Source of the DNA: Paenibacillus alginolyticus DSM 5050 = NBRC 15375
GTDB taxonomy: Bacteria; Bacillota; Bacilli; Paenibacillales; NBRC-103111
DNA: 64,000 bases
Reading direction: 5' to 3'
Assembly (NCBI RefSeq): GCF_000422905.1
Contig: NZ_AUGY01000021.1
Coordinates: forward strand, 34,368-98,367
Part shown: piece after piece, positions 25,633-34,534 of the stretch
How the letters are laid out: each line of letters begins with the position of its first letter
Numbering within the stretch: the first letter of the stretch is position 1
The notes under the pieces: generated by a model
Told to the model about the DNA's origin: nothing
The model's input: only the letters and a program-made list of their open reading frames with translations
Database searches by the model: none
Position numbers and translations under genes: made by a program

Positions 25633-27318
25633 TTAAAACTTCAGAATAGCGCCAGCGCTAGCATTGGTTACCATTTTCGTATAGCGCGCCAAATATCCGG
25701 TTTGGATTTTCGGTTGGAACTCTGTCCAGCTCTCACGGCGTTTCGCGAACTCTTCGTCGCTGATCTGTAGTTCGATTTTACGGCCGTCCATGTCCACATC
25801 AATGATGTCTCCATCATGTACGAAAGCTAGAGGACCGCCCTCTGCCGCTTCCGGTGAAATATGACCGATCGAAATCCCGCGGGATGCGCCGGAGAAACGT
25901 CCGTCCGTAATTAACGCAACCTTCGCGCCAAGACCCATACCTACGATTTGGGAAGTAGGAGCCAGCATTTCCGGCATACCAGGTCCCCCCTTCGGACCTT
26001 CGTAACGGATAACAACAACATGGCCTTCTTTAACATGACCATTCGCAATACCGTACAAAGCTTCATCTTGCGAGTTGAAGCAAATAGCTGGACCAACGTG
26101 ACGTCCGCCAACAGATTTATCAACTGCGCCGACCTTAACAATACTGCCTTCAGGAGCAAGGTTACCGAACAGAACAGCCAGTCCGCCTCTTTCACTGTGT
26201 GGGTTCGTAATTGGACGCAGCACATCATGGTTCACAATTTCACAACCCGCAACATTTTCACGCAGCGTTTTGGCTGTTACAGTCATGCGGTCACCATCAA
26301 ATGCACCCGGCTTTTTGAGAAGTTCGTTAATAATTGCACTTACACCACCAGCTAGATGCACATCTTCAATGTGATAATCGGAAGCTGGAGCGATTTTTGC
26401 TAAGTGAGGTACACGTTCTGCCACTTCGTTAATGCGTGAAATCGGGTACTCAATGCCCGCTTCTGCCGCGATAGCCAATGTGTGAAGAACTGTGTTCGTG
26501 GAACCCCCCATCGCCATGTCGAGCGCAAATGCGTTATCGATCGCTTCGATGGTAACGATATCACGAGGCTTGATGTCTTTTTCAATGAGGACCATCAATT
26601 GTTTTGCACAATCTTTCACGAATTGCTTACGCTCTTCGGCAACAGCAAGAATTGTTCCGTTACCCGGCATAGCAAGACCAAGACCTTCAGCCAAGCAGTT
26701 CATAGAGTTCGCAGTGAACATACCGGAACAAGAACCGCATGTCGGACAACCGTATTGCTCTAGCTCTTCTAAGCCTGCTTCATCTAATTTACCAGCTTGG
26801 AAAGCACCCACGCCTTCGAATACAGAGGATAGGGAAATGGATTTACCGTTTTTATCTTTACCGGCTTTCATCGGACCGCCGCTCACTAACATCGTAGGGA
26901 TGTTAACGCGAAGGGCACCCATGATCATACCCGGTGTAATTTTATCACAGTTAGGAATACAGATAAGGCCATCGAACCAGTGAGCATTAACAACAGTTTC
27001 CAAGGAATCAGCAATAATCTCACGGCTTGGCAAGGAATAACGCATACCAATATGTCCCATCGCAATACCATCGTCAACACCAATGGTGTTAAATTCGAAA
27101 GGAACACCGCCCGCTTCACGAATCGCTTCCTTTACGAGCTTGCCAAATTCTTGCAAGTGAACGTGTCCGGGAATAATGTCTATATAAGAGTTACAAACCG
27201 CAATAAACGGCTTGCCGAAATCTTCCTCTTTAACACCGGCTGCACGCAGCAAACTGCGATGCGGAGCGCGGTCGAATCCTTTTTTAATCATGTCACTGCG
27301 CTGTTTTGGATGTGCCAT
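25633..27318 (-). CDS. ilvD: Dihydroxy-acid dehydratase
   Basis: 561 residues, the normal length. It dehydrates 2,3-dihydroxy acids to 2-keto acids in valine, leucine and isoleucine synthesis. Iron-sulfur ligands are visible near Cys42 ([12 protein letters not shown]), Cys124 ([10 protein letters not shown]) and Cys197 ([19 protein letters not shown]). It stands alone, with a perfect 14-bp palindrome TTTCATATATGAAA in its upstream region (near 27341) of unknown meaning. No T-box or clear CodY box was seen. Confidence 0.96.
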   Translation of the reverse strand: MAHPKQRSDMIKKGFDRAPHRSLLRAAGVKEEDFGKPFIAVCNSYIDIIPGHVHLQEFGKLVKEAIREAGGVPFEFNTIGVDDGIAMGHIGMRYSLPSREIIADSLETVVNAHWFDGLICIPNCDKITPGMIMGALRVNIPTMLVSGGPMKAGKDKNGKSISLSSVFEGVGAFQAGKLDEAGLEELEQYGCPTCGSCSGMFTANSMNCLAEGLGLAMPGNGTILAVAEERKQFVKDCAKQLMVLIEKDIKPRDIVTIEAIDNAFALDMAMGGSTNTVLHTLAIAAEAGIEYPISRINEVAERVPHLAKIAPASDYHIEDVHLAGGVSAIINELLKKPGAFDGDRMTVTAKTLRENVAGCEIVNHDVLRPITNPHSERGGLAVLFGNLAPEGSIVKVGAVDKSVGGRHVGPAICFNSQDEALYGIANGHVKEGHVVVIRYEGPKGGPGMPEMLAPTSQIVGMGLGAKVALITDGRFSGASRGISIGHISPEAAEGGPLAFVHDGDIIDVDMDGRKIELQISDEEFAKRRESWTEFQPKIQTGYLARYTKMVTNASAGAILKF

Positions 27319-27438
27319 TCTTTATTCCTCCTAGATTTCATTTCATATATGAAAATAATGAATCTATCATACCACACTTCTCGTAAAATTTCTCACTTCA
27401 GTGTGATAACGCGTCAATGTAACGACAAACTTTCCATT

Positions 27439-28425
27439 TTAGGCTTTGCGACGATTCAAATGAACGAAAGTAATGGCCAAAGCCAGCACCAGCACTCCGC
27501 CTTTGACAATATCAAATCCGAAATAAGGCACATTCAACATCGTAAGTCCATTGAGCAATACGCCAATCAATACAGCGCCAAAGAAAGTCCCTATGACATT
27601 AGGTTTCCCTGCACCTAGTACAGAATACCCGACGAACACCGAGGCAACAGCTTCCATCAGAAGTGGAGCACCGGCATCAATCTGTCCTGAACCGACACGA
27701 GATGCATATAGAATACCTCCGAATGCTGCGAAAATACCGGACAGCACATAGGCCGCTAAACGAATTTTGTTAACAGAAATTCCAGAGAGACGTGCTGCCT
27801 CCCGATTTCCCCCCGTTATGTAAAGCTGGCGCCCCCAGCGGGTGTACGTCAGAAAAACATGCACAGCGATAACAGCCAGAATCATAAGAATAACAGGCAC
27901 AGGTATGCCAAGAAGCTTGCCTTGACCGATCCAGAGAAATTCCGGCGTAAACTTCCCTTTGGCCACCGTGCCGTCTTGGAATCTCATATTATTATAGATG
28001 GAAAAGCCTTTCGTATACGTTTTTTGCACGCCGCCGATGATGTACATCACCGCTAAAGTAGCAAGTAAATCCGGAATACGAATTTTGACGATGAGCCATG
28101 AATTTATAAGACCAATGACTGCTCCTATTACTAGAGGAACGATGATGACCAGAATGAGCGGCTGTTGGTACCATACCATCAAAGCCGCCGCGGCCACCGT
28201 TGATAATGAAACCGTCGAACCCACGGATAGATCAAAACCGTCTACAATCTGCGATAACGTGACCCCAATAGCGACAAACATCACAATCGAAATCGACCTT
28301 AGAATGTCTGCGATATTGTCATACGTCATAAAATTCTCATTGATGATCGAAAAGACGATAACCACCAACGCAATAATGAACAAAGCGCCGTATTTAAACG
28401 TAAAATCTAAACTTCTTTCCTTCAT
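27439..28425 (-). CDS. RbsC-type ABC sugar permease
   Basis: 328 residues with about nine to ten membrane segments, BPD_transp_2 family. The family motif GVTLSQIVDGFDLSVGSTVSLSTV is near residue 55 and GGNREAARLSGISVNKIRLAAYVLSG near residue 210. It forms the channel of a ribose/autoinducer-2-type importer. The start is ATG 28425 after GGGGGAGG, one base past the ATPase stop. Last gene of the SBP-ATPase-permease operon. Confidence 0.92.
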   Translation of the reverse strand: MKERSLDFTFKYGALFIIALVVIVFSIINENFMTYDNIADILRSISIVMFVAIGVTLSQIVDGFDLSVGSTVSLSTVAAAALMVWYQQPLILVIIVPLVIGAVIGLINSWLIVKIRIPDLLATLAVMYIIGGVQKTYTKGFSIYNNMRFQDGTVAKGKFTPEFLWIGQGKLLGIPVPVILMILAVIAVHVFLTYTRWGRQLYITGGNREAARLSGISVNKIRLAAYVLSGIFAAFGGILYASRVGSGQIDAGAPLLMEAVASVFVGYSVLGAGKPNVIGTFFGAVLIGVLLNGLTMLNVPYFGFDIVKGGVLVLALAITFVHLNRRKA

Positions 28426-28426
28426 G

Positions 28427-29941
28427 CTATTCAGCCTCCCCCGCACTCGCATACGTTAAAATGAGATCCTGCGTCGCTTCCGCGCGGGAGAGCTCCTTCA
28501 CCACAGAACCATAGCTCATTACTAAAATGCGATCGGCAATTCCTATAATTTCATTCAGCTCACAGGATAAATAAATAATGCCTTTACCTTCCGATGCCAA
28601 TTGACCGATCAAGCGGAAAATATCGCTTTTCGCGCCAACATCGACCCCCTTGGTCGGCTCATCAAACATGTAGACATCGGCATTCGTCGGCAGCCATTTG
28701 CCCACGGCCACCTTCTGCTGGTTGCCGCCGCTTAGATGCTTCACCACGCGATTCGGATCGCTGGGCTGCACGCCCAGCTGCTCCACCATCTTCGCCGCGT
28801 GCGCACTCTCTGCGCCGCGCTGCACGAAGCCCAGCGAGCTGAGCTTGCGCAATATCGGAAGCGACAGATTGTGCTTCACGGTCTCCTCCACGAGGACGCC
28901 CTGCTTGCGGCGCTCCTCGGGCACGAGCGCGATGCCGGCGCGCACGGCATCCTCCGGCTGGCGCAGCGCGAGCTTGCGCCCGGCGAGCCACACCTCGCCG
29001 CCGTCCGCGGCGTCGGCGCCGAAGATCAGCCGGCTCAGCTCCGTCTTGCCAGCGCCGACCAACCCCACGACGCCGAGGATTTCACCTCGGCGGAGGGCAA
29101 AGCTAACGCCGCGCACCTTGGTGCCGCGGCGCAGCCCTTTCACCTCGAGGAGGGTATCGCCGATAGGAACATCGGCTTTGGGGAACTCCTCGGTGAAGGT
29201 CTTGCCCAGCATCGCCTCAATAACTCCGGCGATGTCCATGTCTGCGGCCGCCTGCGTGAGCACGTGGCGGCCGTCGCGCATGATCGTGATCCGGTCAGCG
29301 ACTCGGAACACTTCTTGCAAGCGGTGGGAGATGAAAATAATTCCCACCCCTTCGCGCTTCAGGCTGTCCATGATCTGGAACAGCCGCTCTGACTCCTCCA
29401 GACTAAGCGGTGCTGTCGGCTCGTCGAAAATGATGATCTTGGCCTTGTGCGCCATCGCTCTTGCGATAAGGACTAGCTGCTTCTGGGAGATGCTCAGCTC
29501 GTCCACTTTGCTGCGGATAGAGAACGCAGCCCCGATCTTGGCTAGAATCGCTTCGGCTTCCCGATGCAGCTTTCTCCAGCTGACCCAGGCCCCGCCTTGA
29601 ACCATTTTATCCATCATGACATTTTCGGTTACCGTAAGCCCAGCTACTAAAGCTGTATCAACTTCTTGATAGACGCAATAGATGCCTTGGTTCATTGCTT
29701 CCTTAGGGGTCTGTATGTGGAGAGACTGGCCATTTATCGAAATTTGACCGGTATCATGGGTATAAGCGCCGGATAAAATCTTCATCAAGGTACTTTTCCC
29801 AGCACCGTTAGCCCCGAGCAAGGCATGAATTTCTTTGTTTTGCAGGTCAAAATCAACCTCCTGCAGCGCCTTCACACCGGGGAACGATTTGGAGATGCCT
29901 CTCATTTGCAGCAAAGATCCGTTGTCTACCGACATCTTCAT
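28427..29941 (-). CDS. RbsA-type ABC sugar ATPase (tandem domains)
   Basis: 504 residues with two ABC domains. Domain 1: Walker A GANGAGKSTLMK, degenerate signature LSISQKQLVLIARA, Walker B IIIFDEPTAPLS. Domain 2: GLVGAGKTELSR, signature LSGGNQQKVAVGKWL, Walker B VYMFDEPTKGVDVG. This layout is that of RbsA/XylG. Positions ~28700-29200 are strikingly GC-rich (47 of 60 bases in 28921-28980), while both ends are of normal composition. That stretch covers the linker and the start of domain 2. Confidence 0.94.
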   Translation of the reverse strand: MKMSVDNGSLLQMRGISKSFPGVKALQEVDFDLQNKEIHALLGANGAGKSTLMKILSGAYTHDTGQISINGQSLHIQTPKEAMNQGIYCVYQEVDTALVAGLTVTENVMMDKMVQGGAWVSWRKLHREAEAILAKIGAAFSIRSKVDELSISQKQLVLIARAMAHKAKIIIFDEPTAPLSLEESERLFQIMDSLKREGVGIIFISHRLQEVFRVADRITIMRDGRHVLTQAAADMDIAGVIEAMLGKTFTEEFPKADVPIGDTLLEVKGLRRGTKVRGVSFALRRGEILGVVGLVGAGKTELSRLIFGADAADGGEVWLAGRKLALRQPEDAVRAGIALVPEERRKQGVLVEETVKHNLSLPILRKLSSLGFVQRGAESAHAAKMVEQLGVQPSDPNRVVKHLSGGNQQKVAVGKWLPTNADVYMFDEPTKGVDVGAKSDIFRLIGQLASEGKGIIYLSCELNEIIGIADRILVMSYGSVVKELSRAEATQDLILTYASAGEAE

Positions 29942-29964
29942 TCACCTCTCATCTCAATCTGAAA

Positions 29965-29990
29965 GTCCCATCGCATAATGACGATGGGAC
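29965..29990 (-). other. Intercistronic hairpin after the substrate-binding gene
   Basis: GTCCCATCG-cataatga-CGATGGGAC, a perfect 9-bp stem without a T-run. It lies between the binding-protein gene and the ATPase gene and probably stabilises the upstream message. Confidence 0.6.
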
Positions 29991-30004
29991 CGCATTGGAT
30001 AACT

Positions 30005-31099
30005 TTATTTTTTTTCTGCAGCTTTCAACCAGTCTGTATAGCCTTGTTGGCTTCCGCCCCAGCCTTTGACGTATTCGCTAAGCTGCGTTGTATTGACTTG
30101 CTTGTCCTTCGGCAATTGGTCTCTGGATACATAAACAGGCTCCAATACCACTTTCTCTGGCGTTTGATCACCATGCAGCTTTTGATACAAGTAACGCACT
30201 TGTACTCGACCGATATCCTTCGGATCTACAGCAGCTGATGCCACCCATGGGCTTTTTGGATCTTGCAGCAATTGCAAGTCTTCATCACTTAAGTCAATCC
30301 CGTATACTTTAATTTCTGTACGGCCTGCTTGTTGAATCGCACGGGACGCGCCTTTCGCGAACTCATCCCAAGCTGTCCATACCGCCGTGATATCACCTTT
30401 GTTCGGGTATTTCTTCAGAATCGCTTCCATTTGCGTTTGTGTATCTAACGCAGGATCTTTGGCTGTACCGAATGCAGCGACTTCTTTAATGTCTGGATAT
30501 TTCTTTTGGAAAGCTTGGTAAGCGAGTTGTCTGCGTTCCATCGGTGCAAAGCCGGCTACCCATACTTTCACGATATTCCCTTTACCTCCGGCATCCTTAG
30601 CAAGCTGCTCTAGCGTGGCTTCTGCCATCTTCTGATCGCCTTGCTCTAAGGACGTAACGCCCGGAACAGAAAGAATCGAATCGAAACTTACGACTGGAAT
30701 TTTCTTTTCTAGTGCTTTCTTCACGCCTGCTTCCAACGCTTCCGCTGTTCCGTGATCGATGAGAATACCATCGAATTTCTGATTAATCGCTGCATCCAGA
30801 TTGGACGACATTTTCGCCAGATCCGTATCAGCCACGAATACCGTTACTTTACCGCCAAGCTTCTCTACTTGTTCCTTCACACCTTCTACATACTGAGATG
30901 AAAATGTACCTGTATTGAATTGCATCACGAGTGCAATTTTCTTTCCGCTTAAATCTGCCGCTTTAGCTGCATCCGTTGCCTTCGCACTTGCTGCAGGTGT
31001 TGCCGAAGCGCTGCTGCTCTCTTTTTGTCCGCAGGCTGCAAGCAAGCTTCCTACTAATGCCAAGATGATGAATAAACCGCCTAATTTCGTTCTTTTCAT
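30005..31099 (-). CDS. Sugar-type ABC substrate-binding lipoprotein (RbsB-like)
   Basis: 364 residues. Signal peptide with lipobox LLAAC (Cys near residue 23), an Ala/Ser-rich linker, then a periplasmic-binding domain of the ribose/LacI class: GKKIALVMQFNTGTFSSQYVEGVKEQVEKLGG, FDGILIDHGTAEALEAGVKKAL, and VTSLEQGDQKMAEATLEQLA. The ligand is unknown. First gene of the three-gene importer. No obvious cre site was found upstream. Confidence 0.92.
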   Translation of the reverse strand: MKRTKLGGLFIILALVGSLLAACGQKESSSASATPAASAKATDAAKAADLSGKKIALVMQFNTGTFSSQYVEGVKEQVEKLGGKVTVFVADTDLAKMSSNLDAAINQKFDGILIDHGTAEALEAGVKKALEKKIPVVSFDSILSVPGVTSLEQGDQKMAEATLEQLAKDAGGKGNIVKVWVAGFAPMERRQLAYQAFQKKYPDIKEVAAFGTAKDPALDTQTQMEAILKKYPNKGDITAVWTAWDEFAKGASRAIQQAGRTEIKVYGIDLSDEDLQLLQDPKSPWVASAAVDPKDIGRVQVRYLYQKLHGDQTPEKVVLEPVYVSRDQLPKDKQVNTTQLSEYVKGWGGSQQGYTDWLKAAEKK

Positions 31100-31251
31100 G
31101 AGTTACCCTCCCGATCTAATGCTTTCTCTATCTCCTATCAACTCTATCAAAAGTTATGCCGAGTAATTTAATAGGAATTACTGTATATTAGCATTGGGAG
31201 GATTTCCCGTCAATACATTTGAAGATATTTTCTCTTAAATTTCGACTTTTC

Positions 31252-31899
31252 TCATTTTCTTCCGAAATCAGCCTTGATTTCTCCCCACTTCCGCGTATCC
31301 CATTTCACAATTTTATTGGAATAGGTGTTCGTTTTGAGCCATTTCAGCGCCCGATCCACTAATGTCCAAATTTCTTCTGTGGAAGCATCCCTAACTAGGT
31401 TAGTGGAAACCTCCTTCTTACGTATCCAGCTCAAAGCTGTAACCGAATCGGTGTAAATCGTTTTATTACTCCCTTGCTTCTGCAAATAAGCGAGCCCGTG
31501 AACGATAGCTAGAAACTCACCTAAATTATTAGTCCCTTTGGAAATAGGGCCTTGATAGAATATAATCTCGCCCGTTTTCGTGTCGACACCTTTGTATTCA
31601 ACAATACCTGGGTTCCCAGAACAGCCAACATCGACAGAGATACTGTTGTAATCAACTTCCGGAGCTGTCTCAGGGGTAGCAGACTTCCCCTTAGCTGTCG
31701 CGGATGCCCCCCCATTTCCAGAAAAATTCAGCGACTTCTGCCACCCTTTTTCCAGTGCCTGACGTGCTTCCAGCTCTGATTCATACGATTTAAACCTAGC
31801 TTGCGGATACCCTTTGGTCTGCGCCTGACAATCAGCCCACGTACGGTAGATTCCTGGTTGATGCCCCACCCAAACCACATAATATTTCACTGCTGCCAT
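31252..31899 (-). CDS. rnhA: Ribonuclease H with N-terminal viroplasmin domain
   Basis: 215 residues. Residues ~5-50 form the viroplasmin/Caulimovirus VI-like module (KYYVVWVGHQPGIYRTWADCQAQTKGYPQARFKSY split as seen around 6-40), which binds RNA-DNA hybrid. After an Ala/Gly linker the RNase H domain carries Asp90 (SVDVGCSGNPG), Glu128 (NNLGEFLA) and Asp151 (YTDSVTA), with a final acid in KADF. It removes RNA from hybrids. The ATG at 31899 has CGGAG eight bases before and overlaps the end region of the gene upstream, so coupling is likely. Confidence 0.9.
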   Translation of the reverse strand: MAAVKYYVVWVGHQPGIYRTWADCQAQTKGYPQARFKSYESELEARQALEKGWQKSLNFSGNGGASATAKGKSATPETAPEVDYNSISVDVGCSGNPGIVEYKGVDTKTGEIIFYQGPISKGTNNLGEFLAIVHGLAYLQKQGSNKTIYTDSVTALSWIRKKEVSTNLVRDASTEEIWTLVDRALKWLKTNTYSNKIVKWDTRKWGEIKADFGRK

Positions 31900-31900
31900 C

Positions 31901-32398
31901 TTATTCACTCCGTAATTGTTGATGTATTTGATTTACAAGATCTTCCACAACTTTCACTGTATCACCGAAATAAGGCCGATAGTCCAAATCTTTAATAAAC
32001 GCAAGATAAGCTTCGCCTATCGCCAAAACCTTCTCGCTGTACTCCAAGCTAGGAATCATGTGCGTTTCAAGTTCGCGGTACGTGCCATTAGAGCGCTCTT
32101 CAACAGATGCAAGTTCCACTTGTTCATCCGCCAAATGACGGACAACGAACGAAAAACCTCTACACTCCGGATCTCCGCAGCCGCATACAAAGAACGGCAT
32201 TCGCTCCCATTGATCCGCTGGCGCAAAACGATTCGGCGCGGTATCACGCAAGGCACTGTACAAGAACGCCGGAAGCCCTACATCTACACAGAGAGGCTCT
32301 TCAATTATGATACTATCGTCCACCGCCATGAGGACATCTGCCTGAATAATTTGTAAATCCTTATCTAGGGACCAGCCCTTTATGGATATATCAAACAT
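31901..32398 (-). CDS. Conserved hypothetical protein with CGCGDPEC motif
   Basis: 165 residues. A beta-rich protein with VCGCGDPECRGFSF near residue 72, three cysteines in a CxCxxxxC arrangement that suggests a metal site, and a helical C-terminus. No family recognised. It directly precedes rnhA on the same strand with one base between the frames, so the two are probably translated together. Confidence 0.72.
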   Translation of the reverse strand: MFDISIKGWSLDKDLQIIQADVLMAVDDSIIIEEPLCVDVGLPAFLYSALRDTAPNRFAPADQWERMPFFVCGCGDPECRGFSFVVRHLADEQVELASVEERSNGTYRELETHMIPSLEYSEKVLAIGEAYLAFIKDLDYRPYFGDTVKVVEDLVNQIHQQLRSE

Positions 32399-32506
32399 AA
32401 CTCCTGCCTCCGCTCTCCCATTTATTCGGTTTTCTCATTATAGCAAAGACTGTGCATTCCTGCTTTTAAGGTTTTTTATTATGGTTAAAATTTCCAATTT
32501 AGGTTA

Positions 32507-32536
32507 TGAGTATAATTTCTAAAAAAGATTATACTA
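32507..32536 (+). promoter_or_regulatory. Sigma-G-like promoter of the second SASP gene
   Basis: GAGTATA near 32508-32514, 15 nt, TATACTA at 32530-32536. It matches the spacing at the 22179 SASP gene. Confidence 0.6.
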
Positions 32537-32558
32537 CCATTACTGGAGGTGATATCAG

Positions 32559-32798
32559 ATGGCATCAGGACAATCTCGTAGCAGCAACCAACTAGTTGTT
32601 CCACAAGCTACACAAGCTCTAGACCAATTAAAATATGAAGTTGCTCAAGAATTGGGCATCCAAATTCCTCAAGACGGTTACTACGGCTACATGGCTTCTC
32701 GTGATACAGGAGCAATCGGTGGTAACATCACTCGTCGTCTCGTGCAAATTGCTGAACAGCAACTTGCTGGCGGCGCAGCCGGTAAATTCAGCAGATAA
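32559..32798 (+). CDS. Alpha/beta-type small acid-soluble spore protein
   Basis: 79 residues. The core TQALDQLKYEVAQELGIQIP and SRDTGAIGGNITRRLVQIAEQ are those of DNA-protecting spore proteins. It differs from the 21952 gene mainly at the termini. RBS TGGAGGTG. Single gene with its own promoter and a hairpin downstream. Confidence 0.96.
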   Translation: MASGQSRSSNQLVVPQATQALDQLKYEVAQELGIQIPQDGYYGYMASRDTGAIGGNITRRLVQIAEQQLAGGAAGKFSR

Positions 32799-32824
32799 CA
32801 GTTTCCCCTATACTTACGTTTAAT

Positions 32825-32867
32825 AAGGGCTTTCTTTTAAGTAGCAACCTACTTGGAAGAAGCCCTT
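32825..32867 (+). terminator. Hairpin terminator after the second SASP gene
   Basis: AAGGGCTTTCTT-ttAAGTAG-caac-CTACTTgg-AAGAAGCCCTT. The stem is long, but the T-run is poor (CTAAGCTTT). Confidence 0.6.
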
Positions 32868-32908
32868 CTAAGCTTTGATAGGGTAGATTGGGCTATTGCG
32901 CATACCAA

Positions 32909-33093
32909 TGTTGTTTTTGCTACAACAATTCACACGCCTAAAGGCTATTTTGCAGCTTGAAGTTGTAGTTCGTACAACATTTCGAGCCCATTTCCTGCGA
33001 AATCGCCTTTAAGGGGCTCAATTGCTGTACATTATGCAACAACAGAGGGAGAGAGGCAGGATCTGGGCAGTAATTGTTGCACTTTTTACAACA
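32909..33093. repeat. Array of four phased 19-bp quasi-palindromes
   Basis: Units at 32909-32927 (TGTTGTTTTTGCTACAACA), 32961-32979 (AGTTGTAGTTCGTACAACA), 33023-33041 (TGCTGTACATTATGCAACA) and 33075-33093 (TGTTGCACTTTTTACAACA). Shared form: nGyTGyA at the left and (T)ACAACA at the right. Centres are 52, 62 and 52 bp apart, close to 5, 6 and 5 helical turns. A GAGCCC/GGGgCTC pair lies between units 2 and 3. No gene overlaps it. Confidence 0.7.
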
Positions 33094-33342
33094 TCATTCA
33101 AAAGAGAATATAGATTCATTCACCAATCATTCAATTTCCCCTTACAAACAAATACAAACAAAACACCAGAATTCATAGTCAATTACAGAATAATTCACAC
33201 TTATCCCCAATCTAACTTAGCCTGGCAAATCCGCAGCCAAATATAAACAAGGCCCATGCACAATGCATAGGCCTCTTACTGAGCCGTATTTACGAATTGT
33301 CGCATACGGCTCCTCCGAGCTTATCCCCTCGGGGGATAATGT
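33094..33342. other. Non-coding stretch with three hairpins
   Basis: Hairpins GGCC-c-ATGCA-caa-TGCAT-a-GGCC (33251-33273), GAGCCGTAT...ATACGGCTC (33281-33312) and TTATCCCC-tcg-GGGGATAA (33321-33339). The first, read on the minus strand, is followed by TTGTTTATATTT and can end the operon coming from 37677. No credible gene in 32799-33342. Confidence 0.55.
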
Positions 33343-34503
33343 TCATAGTAGCGTAACCGCAGCCGCATCGTCTAGATCCCGAATCAAATCCTGCGGATCC
33401 TCAAGACCCACGTAAAGGCGGACAATATGCCGTACGGTATCTCCGCTCTGCACCACATTTACGTTGACTAGACTTTCAAATCCGCCCCAGCTAACGCCAA
33501 TTTTGAAATACTGGAGCTTTGTCGCCCAAGCCTTCAGCTTCTCCAACGGTTCTAACGATTCGAACGAGAATAAGCTGCTGAACCCCTTTAGCTGCTTAAG
33601 CGCTAACTCATGTTGCGGATGCATAGGGAGCCCCGGATGATGAACATGAACGGCGTAAGGTTGGTGACTAATATGCTCGGCAACGAGCATTCCACTGCGC
33701 TGATGGCGTTCCATTCTAAGCGGAAGTGTCCGCAATCCACGCATCACTAACGCTGCTGTTTGTGGTGTCATGATCCCACCGAACAGCATGTACTCCGAAT
33801 TGCTAAGTCGAGTCATAAGTTCCATTGAACCGATGACAACCCCGCCCAAGCAATCACTATGCCCGGATATATATTTTGTTATAGAATGGACAACCAGATT
33901 AATCCCCAACGAAATAGGCAATAGATGACATGGTGTGGACCATGTGTTGTCGATAATCGTCTTAATCCCCTTACTCGCGGCAAGCTGAGCACACGCACGT
34001 AAGTCTTGAAGCTCGAACGTCATCGTTGTCGGACTTTCCAGATACATCAATTTCGTATTAGGTCTGATGGCTTCTTCCCAATTGCTGAGTGCAGTCCCGT
34101 CTACGAAAGTCGTCTCGATACCGAATTTGACCAGGTATGATCCAAGAAACTCACGTGTCGGACCGTAAGCATGATTCACGCAGACAATATGATCGCCTTG
34201 TTGGACAATAGAAAGAACTGCCGCTGTGATGGCAGCCATCCCTGAAGCGAAGCACTTCGCGTCTTCGCCGCCCTCCATTTCGGCAAGCCTCTCCTCGAGA
34301 TTGCGAACGGTCGGATTATTGCCGCGCGAATAGACGTGATGCCCTAATACATTTTGCATAGCCAGATCGAATTGCTCGTGAGTTTCGAAGGCGAATAAAC
34401 TGTTTTGATAGACGGGGACGTTAATCGCCCCATGGTGTCGAGTATCGTACGGGTCATGTGCCGCTTTGGTATAAAGCGAATCCCCCGACTGATCTTTATT
34501 CAT
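33343..34503 (-). CDS. Cys/Met-metabolism PLP-dependent enzyme (gamma/beta-lyase type)
   Basis: 386 residues, fold-type I PLP enzyme of the cystathionine gamma-synthase/lyase family. Cofactor features: YSRGNNPTVRNLEERLAEMEGG, SGMAAITAAVLS, the Asp in IIDNTWSTP and the Schiff-base Lys in HSITKYISGHSD. It may be a C-S lyase, gamma-lyase or sulfhydrylase. Unusually it is the last gene of the GntR-controlled ABC importer operon, 31 nt after a permease gene, which hints that the imported compound or its product is an amino or thio compound rather than a plain sugar. RBS GGAGAG. Confidence 0.88.
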   Translation of the reverse strand: MNKDQSGDSLYTKAAHDPYDTRHHGAINVPVYQNSLFAFETHEQFDLAMQNVLGHHVYSRGNNPTVRNLEERLAEMEGGEDAKCFASGMAAITAAVLSIVQQGDHIVCVNHAYGPTREFLGSYLVKFGIETTFVDGTALSNWEEAIRPNTKLMYLESPTTMTFELQDLRACAQLAASKGIKTIIDNTWSTPCHLLPISLGINLVVHSITKYISGHSDCLGGVVIGSMELMTRLSNSEYMLFGGIMTPQTAALVMRGLRTLPLRMERHQRSGMLVAEHISHQPYAVHVHHPGLPMHPQHELALKQLKGFSSLFSFESLEPLEKLKAWATKLQYFKIGVSWGGFESLVNVNVVQSGDTVRHIVRLYVGLEDPQDLIRDLDDAAAVTLL

Positions 34504-34534
34504 AGATGTTTCTCTCCGATCCGAAATTTACTGC

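Noticed and set aside
27341..27354. TTTCATATATGAAA palindrome as a CodY or other known operator for ilvD
   Set aside because: It does not fit the CodY consensus and no second copy was found, so it is left without an assigned role.
28698..29600. Long open frame (300 codons) opposite the RbsA-type gene
   Set aside because: It is a shadow caused by the GC-rich codon pattern of the real gene; no family features or RBS.
32909..33093. CRISPR array
   Set aside because: Units are 19-bp quasi-palindromes that differ from each other, the spacing is not fixed, and no cas genes are present.
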